From an uncultured Psychrobacter sp. (GTDB taxonomy: Bacteria; Pseudomonadota; Gammaproteobacteria; Pseudomonadales; Moraxellaceae), in NCBI GenBank assembly GCA_947489525.1, contig CANLDW010000006.1:62001-126000 (forward strand): a stretch of 64,000 nucleotides of DNA, given 5' to 3'. Every line of letters begins with the position of its first letter. The stretch's first letter is position 1. Positions 17,436 to 26,717 of this stretch are shown here, one piece after another. The notes under the pieces are model-generated. The model was not told the origin of the DNA and did no database searches. It saw nothing but the letters and a program-made list of their open reading frames with translations. Position numbers and translations under genes: made by a program.

Positions 17436-17738
17436 ATGACCTACCTTTTACAGATGGACTTTCCGTACATAGGACCTTTTGGTGAGGCGTTCTATGAGCA
17501 AATGAAAGAGCTTGCTCAAGATATCGCAAACGAGGAAGGCTTAGTCTATAAGTTATGGACAGAAAATGAAGAGACCCAAGAGGCGGGCGGTATTTACGTC
17601 TTTGATAATCTAGAAGATGCTAATCGATATCTTGCTAAGCATACCAAGCGCTTAGAATCGTTTGGCATTACCGGTATTCGAGCCAAGACTTTTAAAGTGA
17701 ATGAAGAATTAAGTAAGATCACTAAAGCGTCTGTTTAG
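17436..17738 (+). CDS. YdhR-like putative monooxygenase
   Basis: A 100-residue protein of the YdhR family, a dimeric alpha/beta barrel fold related to antibiotic-biosynthesis monooxygenases. Seen in the sequence: the N-terminal strand MTYLLQMDFPYIGPFG, then LAQDIANEEGLVYKLWTENE and the typical C-terminal half GGIYVFDNLEDANRYLAKHT and RLESFGITGIRAKTFKVNEELS. Length equals the family norm. The physiological substrate is not established. AGGA lies 6 nt before the ATG and a terminator follows, so it is a single-gene transcript, divergent from the toxin-antitoxin pair. Confidence 0.9.
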   Translation: MTYLLQMDFPYIGPFGEAFYEQMKELAQDIANEEGLVYKLWTENEETQEAGGIYVFDNLEDANRYLAKHTKRLESFGITGIRAKTFKVNEELSKITKASV

Positions 17739-17763
17739 AATGGAATAAATAATTAGCATAAGG

Positions 17764-17797
17764 AAAGCCAGCTTTTGGGTTTAAGGGCTGGCTTTTT
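17764..17797 (+). terminator. Intrinsic terminator after the YdhR-like gene
   Basis: AAAGCCAGC pairs with GCTGGCTTT around a 14-nt loop and runs into five T. Confidence 0.85.
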
Positions 17798-17811
17798 CAC
17801 GTCATCTACGT

Positions 17812-17982
17812 TTAGAACATAATATTAATCACGTAAAAGTTAAGCTGAATATCAGGCAAATTCGATAGCAAAGGTACTAGAATCACTAGCAAAAACTTTA
17901 ATATGATGAATGACCATTTTAGTGGTTTGCTGAAGGGTATTTGAGATGATTTCGATTTGTTTTTTGTGGTTGGTTTAGTCAT
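17812..17982 (-). CDS. Putative 56-residue membrane microprotein
   Basis: A short frame on the minus strand from the ATG at 17980-17982 to the TAA at 17812-17814. The ATG is preceded by GGAG with 8-nt spacing. The product begins with a basic, polar segment (MTKPTTKNKSKSSQ) and has one hydrophobic helix at about residues 24-40 (SFIILKFLLVILVPLL), followed by a short polar tail. This layout is typical of small inner-membrane proteins, including some toxin-like peptides. No family is recognised. It lies downstream of the unknown 354-residue gene on the same strand, 142 nt away, with hairpins in between. Coding status rests only on the start signal and composition. Confidence 0.5.
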   Translation of the reverse strand: MTKPTTKNKSKSSQIPFSKPLKWSFIILKFLLVILVPLLSNLPDIQLNFYVINIMF

Positions 17983-18076
17983 GTCATTAGCTCCATGTAA
18001 TTTATTGAGCCGTAACTCTGTGCTACGGCTTTAAACATGGTTCTATGGTATGTGGTGGGATAGTCTAAGAAAATTC

Positions 18077-18114
18077 CCTTAACCTATGTTTATGTATATT
18101 AACTTAGGTTGAGG
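18077..18114 (-). terminator. Possible minus-strand terminator after the 354-residue gene
   Basis: CCTTAACCTA (18077-18086) and TAGGTTGAGG (18105-18114) pair with one mismatch. On the minus strand the stem is followed by a T-rich stretch. A second hairpin, AGCCGTA/TACGGCT (18008-18030), lies between this one and the small membrane ORF. The termination assignment is tentative. Confidence 0.4.
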
Positions 18115-18124
18115 TACATTTGAT

Positions 18125-19189
18125 TTATGATTGTGGTCTGCCAGCTTCACTAGCATATTGGGGTATAGAGCTAAGCCAGCTCTTCAAAGTAAATTTTCTT
18201 TCAGGAAGCATTTCACTGTATCGCGTATCAATTAGATAACTCCAAACTAGTTCACACATCTCACCAATTCGGATCTTTTTATCATGGTCTTTTGACCATA
18301 AATATTGGGCATGTGTATCAGCAATCATTCTCGCTTTCAATAGCTTTGGGCTAACTCCTTTTTTCTTAAACAGTATTTCTGGTTTCTCTACTGCTGGCTT
18401 GTTATCTACGATAAGATTTACTAATATCTCTAAGTCCCTATGTAAAACCAAAATATCATTAGGAGTTGCTTCTAGGTTAAGTGCGTAAGTTTCTTTGTTA
18501 TTGAAGTAATCATTACCTCCTTCGTACATTTCTATTTGATAATCTTCAAAATGATAATAATCTAATACCTTCATGTTGATTTTTGACAGTGCTTTCTCTA
18601 GCCCGTACTCTTCAATGTCTTCTTTAGATAATATTGGCTGGTATCTACTTTGCGCTACTTTGATTTTATCGAAGTGATAGTCTTCACCTTGATATGTGCT
18701 AGGTCTATCGCTAGGCAAAAGAAATTCTTCTACATCATCTGGGTTAGCATTAAGTCTATTGGGTTTTAACAAGCCTTCAATATCTCCCCATTCATCACTT
18801 ATCTCAGTGCGTCCTAAAAGTAACATTTGTCCAATCATACGGTTATTTAGTTTTATGAATACACCTACTTCTTTACAAGTAATAGATGGCTTAAAATCAC
18901 AGTGAAATAAGTAAACATTTATTTGTGTCATATACGTTTTATAGTCTTCACTATCTTTTTCTAATTCATCTAAAAAACCTAACTTATTCTCATCTAGATA
19001 ATGAGTTCCCATTAAAGAGAACCCTCTACCATAAATATAAGTATTTAAGTCAAACTCATAAATTCTTTTAAGTAATTTTGTTGGCACTACGTTATCGGTT
19101 TCAAACTTCCTGTTTAAGTAGTCACAAGCTTCATGCAAACTATAATATTCTGCAGTATCAAAGCTTAACGCTATATCGGTATCGCTCAC
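18125..19189 (-). CDS. Unknown 354-residue accessory protein
   Basis: I do not recognise this protein. It starts with GTG at 19189, supported by GGAG 8 nt upstream. The N-terminus (SLHEACDYLNRKFETDNVVPTKLLKRIY, read in pieces) looks like a helix-turn-helix or MerR-like module. The middle is rich in acidic and aromatic residues. The C-terminal part (LKARMIADTHAQYL, then KIRIGEMCELVWSYL) resembles helical tails found in several mobile-element-associated hypothetical proteins. No signal peptide, membrane helix or catalytic motif is seen. It is AT-rich compared with the neighbouring core genes and lies in the accessory stretch next to tRNA-Pro, so it was probably acquired by transfer. Function unknown. 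Confidence 0.7.
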   Translation of the reverse strand: MSDTDIALSFDTAEYYSLHEACDYLNRKFETDNVVPTKLLKRIYEFDLNTYIYGRGFSLMGTHYLDENKLGFLDELEKDSEDYKTYMTQINVYLFHCDFKPSITCKEVGVFIKLNNRMIGQMLLLGRTEISDEWGDIEGLLKPNRLNANPDDVEEFLLPSDRPSTYQGEDYHFDKIKVAQSRYQPILSKEDIEEYGLEKALSKINMKVLDYYHFEDYQIEMYEGGNDYFNNKETYALNLEATPNDILVLHRDLEILVNLIVDNKPAVEKPEILFKKKGVSPKLLKARMIADTHAQYLWSKDHDKKIRIGEMCELVWSYLIDTRYSEMLPERKFTLKSWLSSIPQYASEAGRPQS

Positions 19190-19333
19190 AACTTACACTC
19201 CTACACCATCAAATCAAAATAGGTGCAAGGCGGTGACAGTATAAGGGTGTAAATAGCTGTCGTTCGGGGGATTAGTCTTAGCCTTGCATAGTTATTACAC
19301 TAGATTTTCAGTATTAACAACGTTGGCGAGCAT

Positions 19334-19549
19334 TCAGTAACCCACTGATTTAGGCTCTATGCTGTTCTCGTGGTACACGTCTAAAAAGGTTTGTAGTGAC
19401 TGCTTGCCCTCATTTTCTAGTGCTATGATACTGTCACCATAAAAGTCTGCACCGCCATTAAGTCCAATAAATTCCCCTCGAAATAAAGCCAGCTCAGGAT
19501 CGTATTGAATAATGGCTTTATGCTCATTAATCATCATAATATTTTGCAT
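19334..19549 (-). pseudogene. Truncated HicB-family antitoxin
   Basis: A 71-residue product that matches the N-terminal half of HicB antitoxins (HKAIIQYDPELALFRGEFIGLNGGADFYGDSI, read in pieces, then EGKQSLQTFLDVYHENSIEP). Full-length members continue for about 40 residues with a ribbon-helix-helix DNA-binding domain. Here the frame stops after EPKSVGY, and I see no such domain in the following sequence in any frame. There is also no HicA toxin frame on either side. The start site (AAGGA, 6 nt) is intact, so a truncated protein may still be made. Most likely a decayed remnant. Confidence 0.7.
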
Positions 19550-19642
19550 GATTATTCCTTTTAATCAATTGGTTTTACCTTTGACTAAGTTTAAACTATT
19601 TTTTTCTTATGAAACCATAAACTAATAAAATTTTGCCCATAA

Positions 19643-19678
19643 AAAAAGCCAACCATTGCTATCAATGATTGGCTTTTT
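19643..19678 (-). terminator. Terminator hairpin downstream of tRNA-Pro
   Basis: AAAAAGCCAA and TTGGCTTTTT pair, with an inner CATTG/CAATG pair. A and T runs on both sides make it potentially bidirectional. It lies 17 nt past the 3' end of the minus-strand tRNA gene. Confidence 0.8.
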
Positions 19679-19694
19679 GCTTAAACTAAGTATG

Positions 19695-19771
19695 TGGTCG
19701 GAACGGCAGGATTTGAACCTGCGACCACTACACCCCCAGTGTAGTGCGCTACCAGACTGCGCTACGCCCCG
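19695..19771 (-). tRNA. tRNA-Pro (GGG anticodon)
   Basis: A complete cloverleaf on the minus strand. The acceptor stem CGGGGCG pairs with CGTTCCG (two G-U pairs). The D arm region is AGCGCAGTCTGGTAGCGC. The anticodon stem CTACA/TGTAG holds the loop CTGGGGG, giving anticodon GGG. The T arm is GCAGGTTCAAATCCTGC, and A plus CCA are encoded at the end. It reads proline CCC/CCU codons. Its 3' end faces the accessory stretch at 16680-19549, the usual orientation for integration next to a tRNA gene, though no repeated copy of the tRNA end was found there. Confidence 0.97.
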
Positions 19772-19878
19772 AATGACTGCTATTCTACCCAAAATCGTAC
19801 AGATTGCAAGAGCTAATTATCATAGCTAACCCTTACTATCCGATGCTGGTGATAACCGTCGATTTGACTTAATTGACC

Positions 19879-21393
19879 TCAGCCTAGCAGCTCTTTTAGG
19901 ATCTCATTGACCTGCTGCGGATTGGCGCTACCACGGCTGGCTTTCATGACTTGCCCGACCAGACCGTTAAAGGCTTTTTCTTTACCGCCTTTATACTCAT
20001 CGACCATCGCTTGGTTGTTGGCAATGACTTCTTCGACCATCGCTTTAATCGCGCCGGTATCGGTTTCTTGCTTAAGACCTTTTTCCTCAATGATCTTATC
20101 CGCTGCGTCATCGTCAGCGCCGCCCTCGCGCGCGTACAGAGCACTAAAGACTTTTTTCGCCATTTTGCCAGATAGGGTATCATCATTAATACGGGCGAGC
20201 AGTCCTGCCAGTTGCTTGGCGCTGATAGGGGAGTCTGCGATATCAGCGTCTTCTTTATTAAGCGCACCAAGCAGATCGCCCATGACCCAGTTCGCGGCCA
20301 TCTTAGCGTTTATTTGCCCGATCTGGGCAACGACGTCTTCAAAGTAATCAGCAAGCTCGCGGCTACCGGTCAAGATACGGGCATCGTACTCTGAAAGCTC
20401 AAGCGCTTCTTCAAAACGCGCCCGGCGAGCTACGGGCAGCTCCGGCATGGCGGCTTTGATCTCATCTATCGTATGCTGCTCAATACGTACCGGCAGCAGG
20501 TCAGGATCGGGGAAATAGCGGTAGTCATCAGCGTTCTCTTTGGTACGCATGACGCGCGTTTCATCTTGATCAGGATCGTAGAGCATAGTGGCTTGTACGA
20601 CGGTGCCGCCATCTTCTATGATATCGATTTGACGTTCGATCTCGCGATGGATAGCGCGCTCGATAAAGCGAAACGAGTTTAAGTTTTTCAGCTCAGTACG
20701 CGTGCCTAATTCATCGCCTGGTTTGCGCACCGACACGTTACAATCGCAGCGGAACGAGCCTTCTGCCATCACAGCATCTGAGATACCTAGCCACGTGACT
20801 AATTGATGAATGGCTTTGATGTAGGCGAGCGCCTCATTAGCTGAGCGCATATCAGGTTCGGAGACAATCTCGATGAGCGGCGTGCCAGCACGGTTAAGAT
20901 CGACGCCTGTCATACCATCGACAGCGTCGTGTACCGACTTGCCTGCATCCTCTTCTAGATGCGCGCGGGTGATGCCCATACGCTTAGGATATTCATCCTT
21001 TTCGCCTTCATTGACGACGACATCGATATAGCCGCGACCGACAATAGGATTAGCCATCTGGGTGATCTGATAGCCTTTGGGCAGGTCAGGGTAAAAGTAG
21101 TTTTTGCGATCAAAGGTGTTGAATAGACCCAGTTCTGCGTTGACACCGATACCGAATTTGAGCGCGCGCTCTACAACGCCCATGTTGAGCACGGGCAGCA
21201 CGCCTGGTAGACCTAAGTCTACGATGCTCGCCTGTGAGTTTGGCTCATGACCAAAGTCGGTAGGCGCGGTTGAGAATATCTTGCTCTCGGTATTGAGCTG
21301 GCAGTGAATCTCAATACCGATGACGACTTCATACCCATCAACAAGCAGTTCTTTACGGACGGTTTGGTTTGGATTAGTAGTGACTGTATTCAT
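19879..21393 (-). CDS. gatB: Aspartyl/glutamyl-tRNA amidotransferase subunit B
   Basis: A 504-residue subunit of the GatCAB complex, which converts misacylated Glu-tRNA-Gln or Asp-tRNA-Asn to the amide. GatB holds the kinase site and the tRNA-binding tail. Diagnostic segments are [19 protein letters not shown], the [14 protein letters not shown] region, HLEEDAGKS and the C-terminal helical YqeY-like domain ending [10 protein letters not shown]. Its ATG overlaps the gatA stop by one base (TAATG), indicating translational coupling. It is the last gene of the gatCAB operon. Confidence 0.97.
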   Translation of the reverse strand: MNTVTTNPNQTVRKELLVDGYEVVIGIEIHCQLNTESKIFSTAPTDFGHEPNSQASIVDLGLPGVLPVLNMGVVERALKFGIGVNAELGLFNTFDRKNYFYPDLPKGYQITQMANPIVGRGYIDVVVNEGEKDEYPKRMGITRAHLEEDAGKSVHDAVDGMTGVDLNRAGTPLIEIVSEPDMRSANEALAYIKAIHQLVTWLGISDAVMAEGSFRCDCNVSVRKPGDELGTRTELKNLNSFRFIERAIHREIERQIDIIEDGGTVVQATMLYDPDQDETRVMRTKENADDYRYFPDPDLLPVRIEQHTIDEIKAAMPELPVARRARFEEALELSEYDARILTGSRELADYFEDVVAQIGQINAKMAANWVMGDLLGALNKEDADIADSPISAKQLAGLLARINDDTLSGKMAKKVFSALYAREGGADDDAADKIIEEKGLKQETDTGAIKAMVEEVIANNQAMVDEYKGGKEKAFNGLVGQVMKASRGSANPQQVNEILKELLG

Positions 21394-22895
21394 TACACCG
21401 TCTCCTTGGCGATAGTTGAGTGCTGCAAATGATGATCCGTATGCTGCTGGAACAAATGGGCAGTAGCGAGCAGTTTACTCTCTTGCCAGTACTGACCGAT
21501 GAGTTGGAGCCCAATCGGCAGACCTGCAGAGGTCAAGCCAACAGGTTGGCTAAGCGCTGGCAAGCCTGCTAAATTGACGCCAATGGTATAGACATCACCG
21601 AGGTACATGGTCGCAGGATCAAGGTTATCGCTGAGCTTATAAGCAGCGGTTGGCGCTGTAGGGCTGGCAATGACATCACAATTGGCAAAGGCATCTTCAA
21701 AGTCTTTGACAATCATGCGACGTACGCGCTGCGCTTTAGTATAAAAAGCATCGAAGTAACCTGCCGACAGTGCGTAAGTGCCCGTTAGGATACGGCGCTG
21801 TACCTCAGGGCCAAAGCCTTCAGAACGCGTACGCGTATACAGATCAGTTAAATCCTTTGGGTTTTCACAGCGATAGCCAAAGCGCACGCCATCAAAGCGC
21901 GATAAGTTTGAGGACGCTTCGGCAGGTGCGAGCATATAGTAAGTGGCAAGAGAGATATCAGGATCAGTAATATTGACCTCAACGATGGTTGCGCCTAGAT
22001 CCTCGTATTGTTTGAGTGCAGCGCGTACCGCTTGCTCAACCTCTTTATCGAGGCCTTTAGTAAAGTATTCTTTAGCGACACCAATGCGCAGACTGTTTAA
22101 AGGCTTGGCACTGTCGCCAGCCGCTGCTTCTGCATCATTAATATCCTGCACGTAATCAGGAATATCATGTAGCACTGAGGTCGCATCGCGCTCATCATAG
22201 CTGACCATAGGCTGGAGTAGATATGCGCAGTCCTTGGCGTCGCGTCCCATAGCACCTGCTTGATCAAGGCTTGAGGCATATGCAATCATGCCAAAGCGCG
22301 AGACGCGGCCGTAAGTGGGTTTGATGCCTGTTAAACCACAAAATGAAGCAGGCTGACGAATAGAGCCGCCCGTATCACTACCTGTTGCGACAGGGACAAA
22401 CCCTGCAGCAACCGCTGCTGCACTACCACCCGATGAGCCGCCGGGGACGCGCTCAAGATTCCACGGGTTTTGTACGGTGCCGTAATAGGAGCTGCTGTTG
22501 TCTGAGCCCATCGCAAACTCATCCATATTGAGTTTGCCAAGGCTTATCATGCCCGCTTGTTCGATATTGGAGACGATAGTTGCGTCATAAGGCGAGACAA
22601 AATTATGCAGCATCTTTGAGCCGCAAGTGGTCAGCACGCCTTGAGTACAAAAGATATCTTTATGGGCCATAGGGATACCGAGCAGACGACGCTTATCGCC
22701 TTGCGCGCGTCTTTCATCAGCGGCTTTTGCTTGTGCGCGCGCCGTCTCTGAGGTATTGGTGATAAAGCTGTTAACTTTGCTATCAAGCGCTTCGATGCGT
22801 TTGATATAGTGCTCAGTTAATTCTGTGCTGCTAAATTGCTTGGTCTGTAGACCGTCGATCAGCTGCTCGGTCGTTAATAGATGTATCTCAGACAT
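21393..22895 (-). CDS. gatA: Aspartyl/glutamyl-tRNA amidotransferase subunit A
   Basis: A 500-residue amidase-signature enzyme that releases ammonia from glutamine for GatB. The catalytic Lys is in MAHKDIFC, and the two Ser of the Ser-cisSer-Lys triad are in [15 protein letters not shown] and [17 protein letters not shown] start it at the ATG at 22895 ([11 protein letters not shown]), the usual family start. The frame extends about 23 codons upstream with no conservation expected. It lies 99 nt after gatC and overlaps gatB by one base. Confidence 0.97.
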   Translation of the reverse strand: MSEIHLLTTEQLIDGLQTKQFSSTELTEHYIKRIEALDSKVNSFITNTSETARAQAKAADERRAQGDKRRLLGIPMAHKDIFCTQGVLTTCGSKMLHNFVSPYDATIVSNIEQAGMISLGKLNMDEFAMGSDNSSSYYGTVQNPWNLERVPGGSSGGSAAAVAAGFVPVATGSDTGGSIRQPASFCGLTGIKPTYGRVSRFGMIAYASSLDQAGAMGRDAKDCAYLLQPMVSYDERDATSVLHDIPDYVQDINDAEAAAGDSAKPLNSLRIGVAKEYFTKGLDKEVEQAVRAALKQYEDLGATIVEVNITDPDISLATYYMLAPAEASSNLSRFDGVRFGYRCENPKDLTDLYTRTRSEGFGPEVQRRILTGTYALSAGYFDAFYTKAQRVRRMIVKDFEDAFANCDVIASPTAPTAAYKLSDNLDPATMYLGDVYTIGVNLAGLPALSQPVGLTSAGLPIGLQLIGQYWQESKLLATAHLFQQHTDHHLQHSTIAKETV

Positions 22896-22994
22896 AGAGT
22901 GTCGTCCGTCAAAAGAGTAATAAGTAATAAATGAGGGGCAATAACAGATGAATAAAAGCGTCACTGCTATTTATCATCGCTAATGGTCTAGGGT

Positions 22995-23321
22995 TTAATC
23001 AATGACCTGCGGTACCAGATACAGGCCATCTTCTACGGCAGGAGCGACCGATTGATTGCGTGCTCGGTCGATATCGTGACGCGCGGCATCAGGACGCATA
23101 TCTTGATGCACTTCATGAATGTTCGATAGAGGCGTGATACCAGTAGTATCGACATTGCCTAACGTATGCATCAAATTGAGCACCTTGGTAATGTCATTGG
23201 CGTAGCTATCTGCGGTGCTCTCATCAACACCTAAGCGTGCTAGACGAGCCACTTCTAATATCTCTTGACGGTTTACGGTGCTATCAGCAATTTGCTGATC
23301 TGTGGGCGTGGACTGTGACAT
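22995..23321 (-). CDS. gatC: Aspartyl/glutamyl-tRNA amidotransferase subunit C
   Basis: A 108-residue small subunit that stabilises GatA on GatB. The typical VARLARLGVDESTADSYANDI segment (read in pieces) and the middle MHTLGNVDTTGITPLSNIHEV, RPDAA and the final GLYLVPQVID are standard for GatC. Two consecutive ATG codons follow a strong GGAGG. I use the second (23321) because spacing to the first is too short; the first would add one Met. It is the first gene of gatCAB. Confidence 0.95.
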   Translation of the reverse strand: MSQSTPTDQQIADSTVNRQEILEVARLARLGVDESTADSYANDITKVLNLMHTLGNVDTTGITPLSNIHEVHQDMRPDAARHDIDRARNQSVAPAVEDGLYLVPQVID

Positions 23322-23324
23322 CAT

Positions 23325-23967
23325 ACCTCCAGTGATAGGGTTAAATGCAAAAGCTATCGGACTTATCAAATAGTAACGGGCGCACTAGACCAACTCAGTT
23401 AGGCGCGCAGCGATAAGTCCGTAAGCATTGAATAGTCTAATAATCGTATGCGCTTATTATAAAGCATCTGTCCTAAGTTTACAGAGCACAGACTTGCATT
23501 ACTGCATAATCTTGTGACAAATAGTCGCAATAATTAGCCACTTTGATAAGCTGCTTGCGCAGACCTGCTATTAAACGTTTACCCTTTAGATAACAAAATG
23601 CGTTACAGTAGGCTTATGAAATTAAAGGCTACGGGTTAGGAGGTGTTCTACAGGTATCAATAAGAATAAGAAAGTTCAAGAATATCAAAGAGCAACCGCG
23701 CATGCTTTTAGTTAGTAAAATAAGTTAGTCTTTGAAACAATTTCTATCATTTCAAACCAAAATCTGAGTGTATAGGTGCAAATAGCTGTGTTTTTTCCGA
23801 GCTAAGTCGGTATAATTTAGCCCAGTTTTGTCACATCTTCACGATTGCTTAGGTTGTAGCGCAAGTAATAGGATACACTCGCTGACCATTACAACCTGTT
23901 CGATTTTGGCAAGTAAAGCACAAGTTACCTCATTCGCCTCATTTGTAAGACGCTGGATATATAAGTC
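23325..23967. other. 643-nt divergent intergenic region upstream of gatC and mreB
   Basis: No gene is supported here. A TATAAT at 23811-23816, about 150 nt before mreB, is the best -10 candidate, but no good -35 lies upstream, so it remains tentative. The gatC promoter must also lie here. I see no repeat or terminator. Confidence 0.4.
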
Positions 23968-24996
23968 ATGAACCTGTTTGGATTTTTATCAAATAATATC
24001 GCAATTGATCTTGGTACTGCGAATACCTTAATTTTTATCCCTAGTAAAGGGGTGGTACTCGATGAGCCGACGGTCGTTGCACTGCGAAGTAATCGCACGC
24101 ATAACCCTACTGTAGCTGCTGTCGGTATTGACGCCAAGCAGATGTTAGGACGCACCCCTGACAACATCACGGCAATACGTCCTCTAAAGGACGGCGTCAT
24201 TGCAGATTTTGAAGTCACGCAAAAGATGCTCAAGCACTTTATTGCTAAGGTAAAAGCCAAACGTTTTATGGCGCAGCCCAATGTTGTGGTTTGCGTACCC
24301 TGCAAATCAACGCTTGTCGAACGCAAGGCGATCCGTGAAGCGGTATTATCCGCAGGCGCGAACAAAGTACTATTGCTTGAGGAGCCTATGGCAGCAGCAA
24401 TCGGTGCAGGCATGCCCGTACACGAAGCGAGCGGCTCTATGGTGGTTGATATCGGCGGCGGCACGACAGAGATAGCGGTTATCGCGCTCTCAGGTTGTGT
24501 GTATGCTGAATCCATTCGTATTGGCGGCGACATCTTTGATGAAGCCATTATTACCCACGTGCGCCGTACGCACGGCTGCGTCATCGGTGAGACGACAGCC
24601 GAGCGCATCAAGCAAGAGGTTGGCTCAGCGCTCAATGAAGATAGTCAGCTTGAAGTTGAGGTGCGCGGTCGTAGTATGGCTGAAGGCGTGCCTAAGACCT
24701 TTACGGTCAATTCAGAAGAGGTGCAAAAGGCGCTTAGCGATCCTTTGAGCGGTATTATTAGTGCGGTAAAAGCCGCCCTTGAGCAAACGCCGCCTGAGCT
24801 ATCCTCAGATATTGCCGAGCGCGGTATTGTGCTGACAGGCGGCGGGGCGCTATTGCGTGATTTGGATAAGCTGGTCTCAAGAGAGACTGGACTACCAGTG
24901 ACCGTTGCTGAAGATCCACTCACTTGCGTGAGCCGCGGCGGTGGTATCGCTCTTGATTTTATTAATAACAAAAGCCTTAATATGATCTTTGTGTAG
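23968..24996 (+). CDS. mreB: Rod-shape-determining actin homologue MreB
   Basis: A 342-residue bacterial actin that polymerises under the inner membrane and directs lateral wall synthesis. The N-terminal amphipathic start [10 protein letters not shown] leads into phosphate-1 loop [32 protein letters not shown] is phosphate-2 and [18 protein letters not shown] is the adenosine motif. The length is a few residues under the E. coli protein. It heads the mreB-mreC-mreD cluster. The 240 nt to mreC contain a hairpin that could make mreB more abundant than mreC and mreD. Confidence 0.98.
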   Translation: MNLFGFLSNNIAIDLGTANTLIFIPSKGVVLDEPTVVALRSNRTHNPTVAAVGIDAKQMLGRTPDNITAIRPLKDGVIADFEVTQKMLKHFIAKVKAKRFMAQPNVVVCVPCKSTLVERKAIREAVLSAGANKVLLLEEPMAAAIGAGMPVHEASGSMVVDIGGGTTEIAVIALSGCVYAESIRIGGDIFDEAIITHVRRTHGCVIGETTAERIKQEVGSALNEDSQLEVEVRGRSMAEGVPKTFTVNSEEVQKALSDPLSGIISAVKAALEQTPPELSSDIAERGIVLTGGGALLRDLDKLVSRETGLPVTVAEDPLTCVSRGGGIALDFINNKSLNMIFV

Positions 24997-25077
24997 AGAT
25001 ATTATTTATATGTAAGAGTAGTATCAAAGCGCTTTTATGCGATAAATGCTCAGTGGCTAGTACAACGCACATTTAAC

Positions 25078-25108
25078 GATAAAGGTGGCCAGCAGTGCTA
25101 CCTTTATC
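25078..25108 (+). other. Hairpin between mreB and mreC
   Basis: GATAAAGGT (25078-25086) and ACCTTTATC (25100-25108) form a perfect 9-bp stem with two inner G-C pairs after one mismatch. No U tract follows, so it may protect the mreB 3' end or cause partial termination rather than act as a full terminator. Confidence 0.55.
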
Positions 25109-25236
25109 CACTATAAAATCCATAAAAAGGTAGTGAATCTCTCATACCTTCTTAATCCATTGCAAAGTAACACTCATCAAGGCGGCGTAGCTATGTAGCG
25201 CGCTTTATATATTCGATGTTTGATAGTAGATAACTT

Positions 25237-26073
25237 ATGACGCCTAGTATCTTTGCTCGCCAGCCATTACGACTAAGGAAGACGGCTATTGTACTAATAG
25301 TCGCTTTGGTCTTTATGTGGTTTGATAGCAAAAACTCGGAGTGGTTTAATCCGGTACGTAATACCAGCCACGCCGCTATGCAACCGATATATGAGTTGTC
25401 CTTATTGCCCAGCTATGCCAGCCACTGGACGCGCGGTAGCCTACAATCAAAAGAAGCCCTACGACGCGAGAATGTCCAGCTCAAATCACAGCTGATTCAC
25501 GCGCAAGCTAAACTGCAGCAGCAGGATTATATTTTGGCGCAAAATGCCCGTCTACAAGGTATCTTATCTACCACAAAACCTGAACAGTTTGAGCTTAATC
25601 TTGCGCAAGTGATTGGTACCGATACCAATCTGCTCCGGCAGATCGTTGTACTCAATAAAGGCGCACAGGACGGGGTAAGAGTCGGACAAACCGTCATCGA
25701 TGAAGACGGTATTCTTGGACAGATTATCAATGTTTATCCTAATACCAGTCGTCTGTTACTGATAACCGATGAGCAGCAGTCCGTTGCCGTTACTGTTAAG
25801 CGTACCGGTCAGCGCGCGATCGTGACCGGGCAGGGCATACCGACCTCAGTGCGTCTTAACTACGTGTTTAAGACCTCAGATGTTCGCGTTGGTGATGAGC
25901 TGGTGTCCTCAGGTCTTGGGGGTCGCATTCCAGCAGGCTACCGCGTTGGACGCATCGCCCATATCAAAGATATAGAAGCAGATAACTTTAGAAGTGTTGA
26001 GGTAACCCCAGCAGCTAACTTTACGGATAATGCATACGTATTGATATTACAAGATAAGCTAAGTGTCAATTAA
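25237..26073 (+). CDS. mreC: Rod-shape-determining protein MreC
   Basis: A 278-residue bitopic inner-membrane protein of the elongasome that activates PBP2/RodA. A membrane helix (about residues 14-31, TAIVLIVALVFMWFD) is followed by a coiled coil (about 65-105) and the periplasmic double beta-barrel with VIGTDTNLLRQIVVLNKGA, read in pieces, LITDEQQSVAVTV and SSGLGGRIPAGYRVGRI. Family assignment is clear. mreD follows after 31 nt. Confidence 0.95.
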   Translation: MTPSIFARQPLRLRKTAIVLIVALVFMWFDSKNSEWFNPVRNTSHAAMQPIYELSLLPSYASHWTRGSLQSKEALRRENVQLKSQLIHAQAKLQQQDYILAQNARLQGILSTTKPEQFELNLAQVIGTDTNLLRQIVVLNKGAQDGVRVGQTVIDEDGILGQIINVYPNTSRLLLITDEQQSVAVTVKRTGQRAIVTGQGIPTSVRLNYVFKTSDVRVGDELVSSGLGGRIPAGYRVGRIAHIKDIEADNFRSVEVTPAANFTDNAYVLILQDKLSVN

Positions 26074-26104
26074 GCATTCTGCGCTCTGACTGAGGTAAGT
26101 CGCT

Positions 26105-26590
26105 ATGGTATATCCTGAATCTGAACACGCTACAGGACCGCTGTTGATAGCGATTGTCCTTAGTCTGATTGTAGCTTCTTCACTCAATGTCTATCCGCTG
26201 AGCTCAGGGTTGGCTGTTCTACGTCCTATGGTACTGATTATGGTACTCATCTTTTGGCTCCTGTTTCAGCCACGCTATGTTGGCATCTTTACTGCCTTTA
26301 CCGTTGGTATTATTGCCGATCTGCTTATGGACACGCACTTAGGTCAGCAGGCTTTTGCTGCGGTTATGGTCGCTTTTATTATCAAAGTAAGCAGTATCTA
26401 CGTTAAGCGTTTAAGTAGTGTGAGTGCTTGGCTTGTGGCGTCACTGGCGCTTGTCGTATTTCAGCTGAACTTATGGATATTACAACTGCTCACCCAAGGT
26501 GTGTTTGCTGCGCAGTCCGCCTTATCACTATTGATGAGTATCGCTAGCTGGCCGCTGATTCTGTGGGCACTACGTCGTTTCGTTCGCTAG
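26105..26590 (+). CDS. mreD: Rod-shape-determining protein MreD
   Basis: A 161-residue integral membrane partner of MreC. Several hydrophobic helices (LLIAIVLSLIVASSLNVYPL, LIMVLIFWLLF, FTAFTVGIIADLL, LVASLALVVFQLNLWILQLL, LLMSIASWPLILWAL) fit the usual five to six spans, and the sequence GIIADLLMDTHLGQQAF is typical. GAGGTAAG precedes the ATG. It is the last shape gene before maf. Confidence 0.93.
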   Translation: MVYPESEHATGPLLIAIVLSLIVASSLNVYPLSSGLAVLRPMVLIMVLIFWLLFQPRYVGIFTAFTVGIIADLLMDTHLGQQAFAAVMVAFIIKVSSIYVKRLSSVSAWLVASLALVVFQLNLWILQLLTQGVFAAQSALSLLMSIASWPLILWALRRFVR

Positions 26591-26717
26591 TATTTTATTC
26601 ATTAGTATCGAATAAATAACGCCCTAATCTCATACCTTTATTTGATCTGATCTTATAGAGATAGGCTTAGCGTTTAACGCTTATTCCATCACAATAAAAA
26701 TACATAAGGAGGCGCTA

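Noticed and set aside
16500..17800. Search for a second copy of the tRNA-Pro 3' end as an attachment site
   Set aside because: No matching stretch was seen, so no att site is annotated.
19231..19255. Shared AAATAGCTGT motif with the region near 23780
   Set aside because: Too short and in unrelated contexts; likely chance in AT-rich intergenic DNA.
19907..20347. Plus-strand 146-codon frame inside gatB
   Set aside because: Antisense shadow of the strongly conserved gatB; no start signal or domain.
23925..24635. Long minus-strand frame antisense to mreB
   Set aside because: It mirrors the codon pattern of mreB and reads as low-information Ser/Thr/Ala sequence, so it is a shadow of the real gene.
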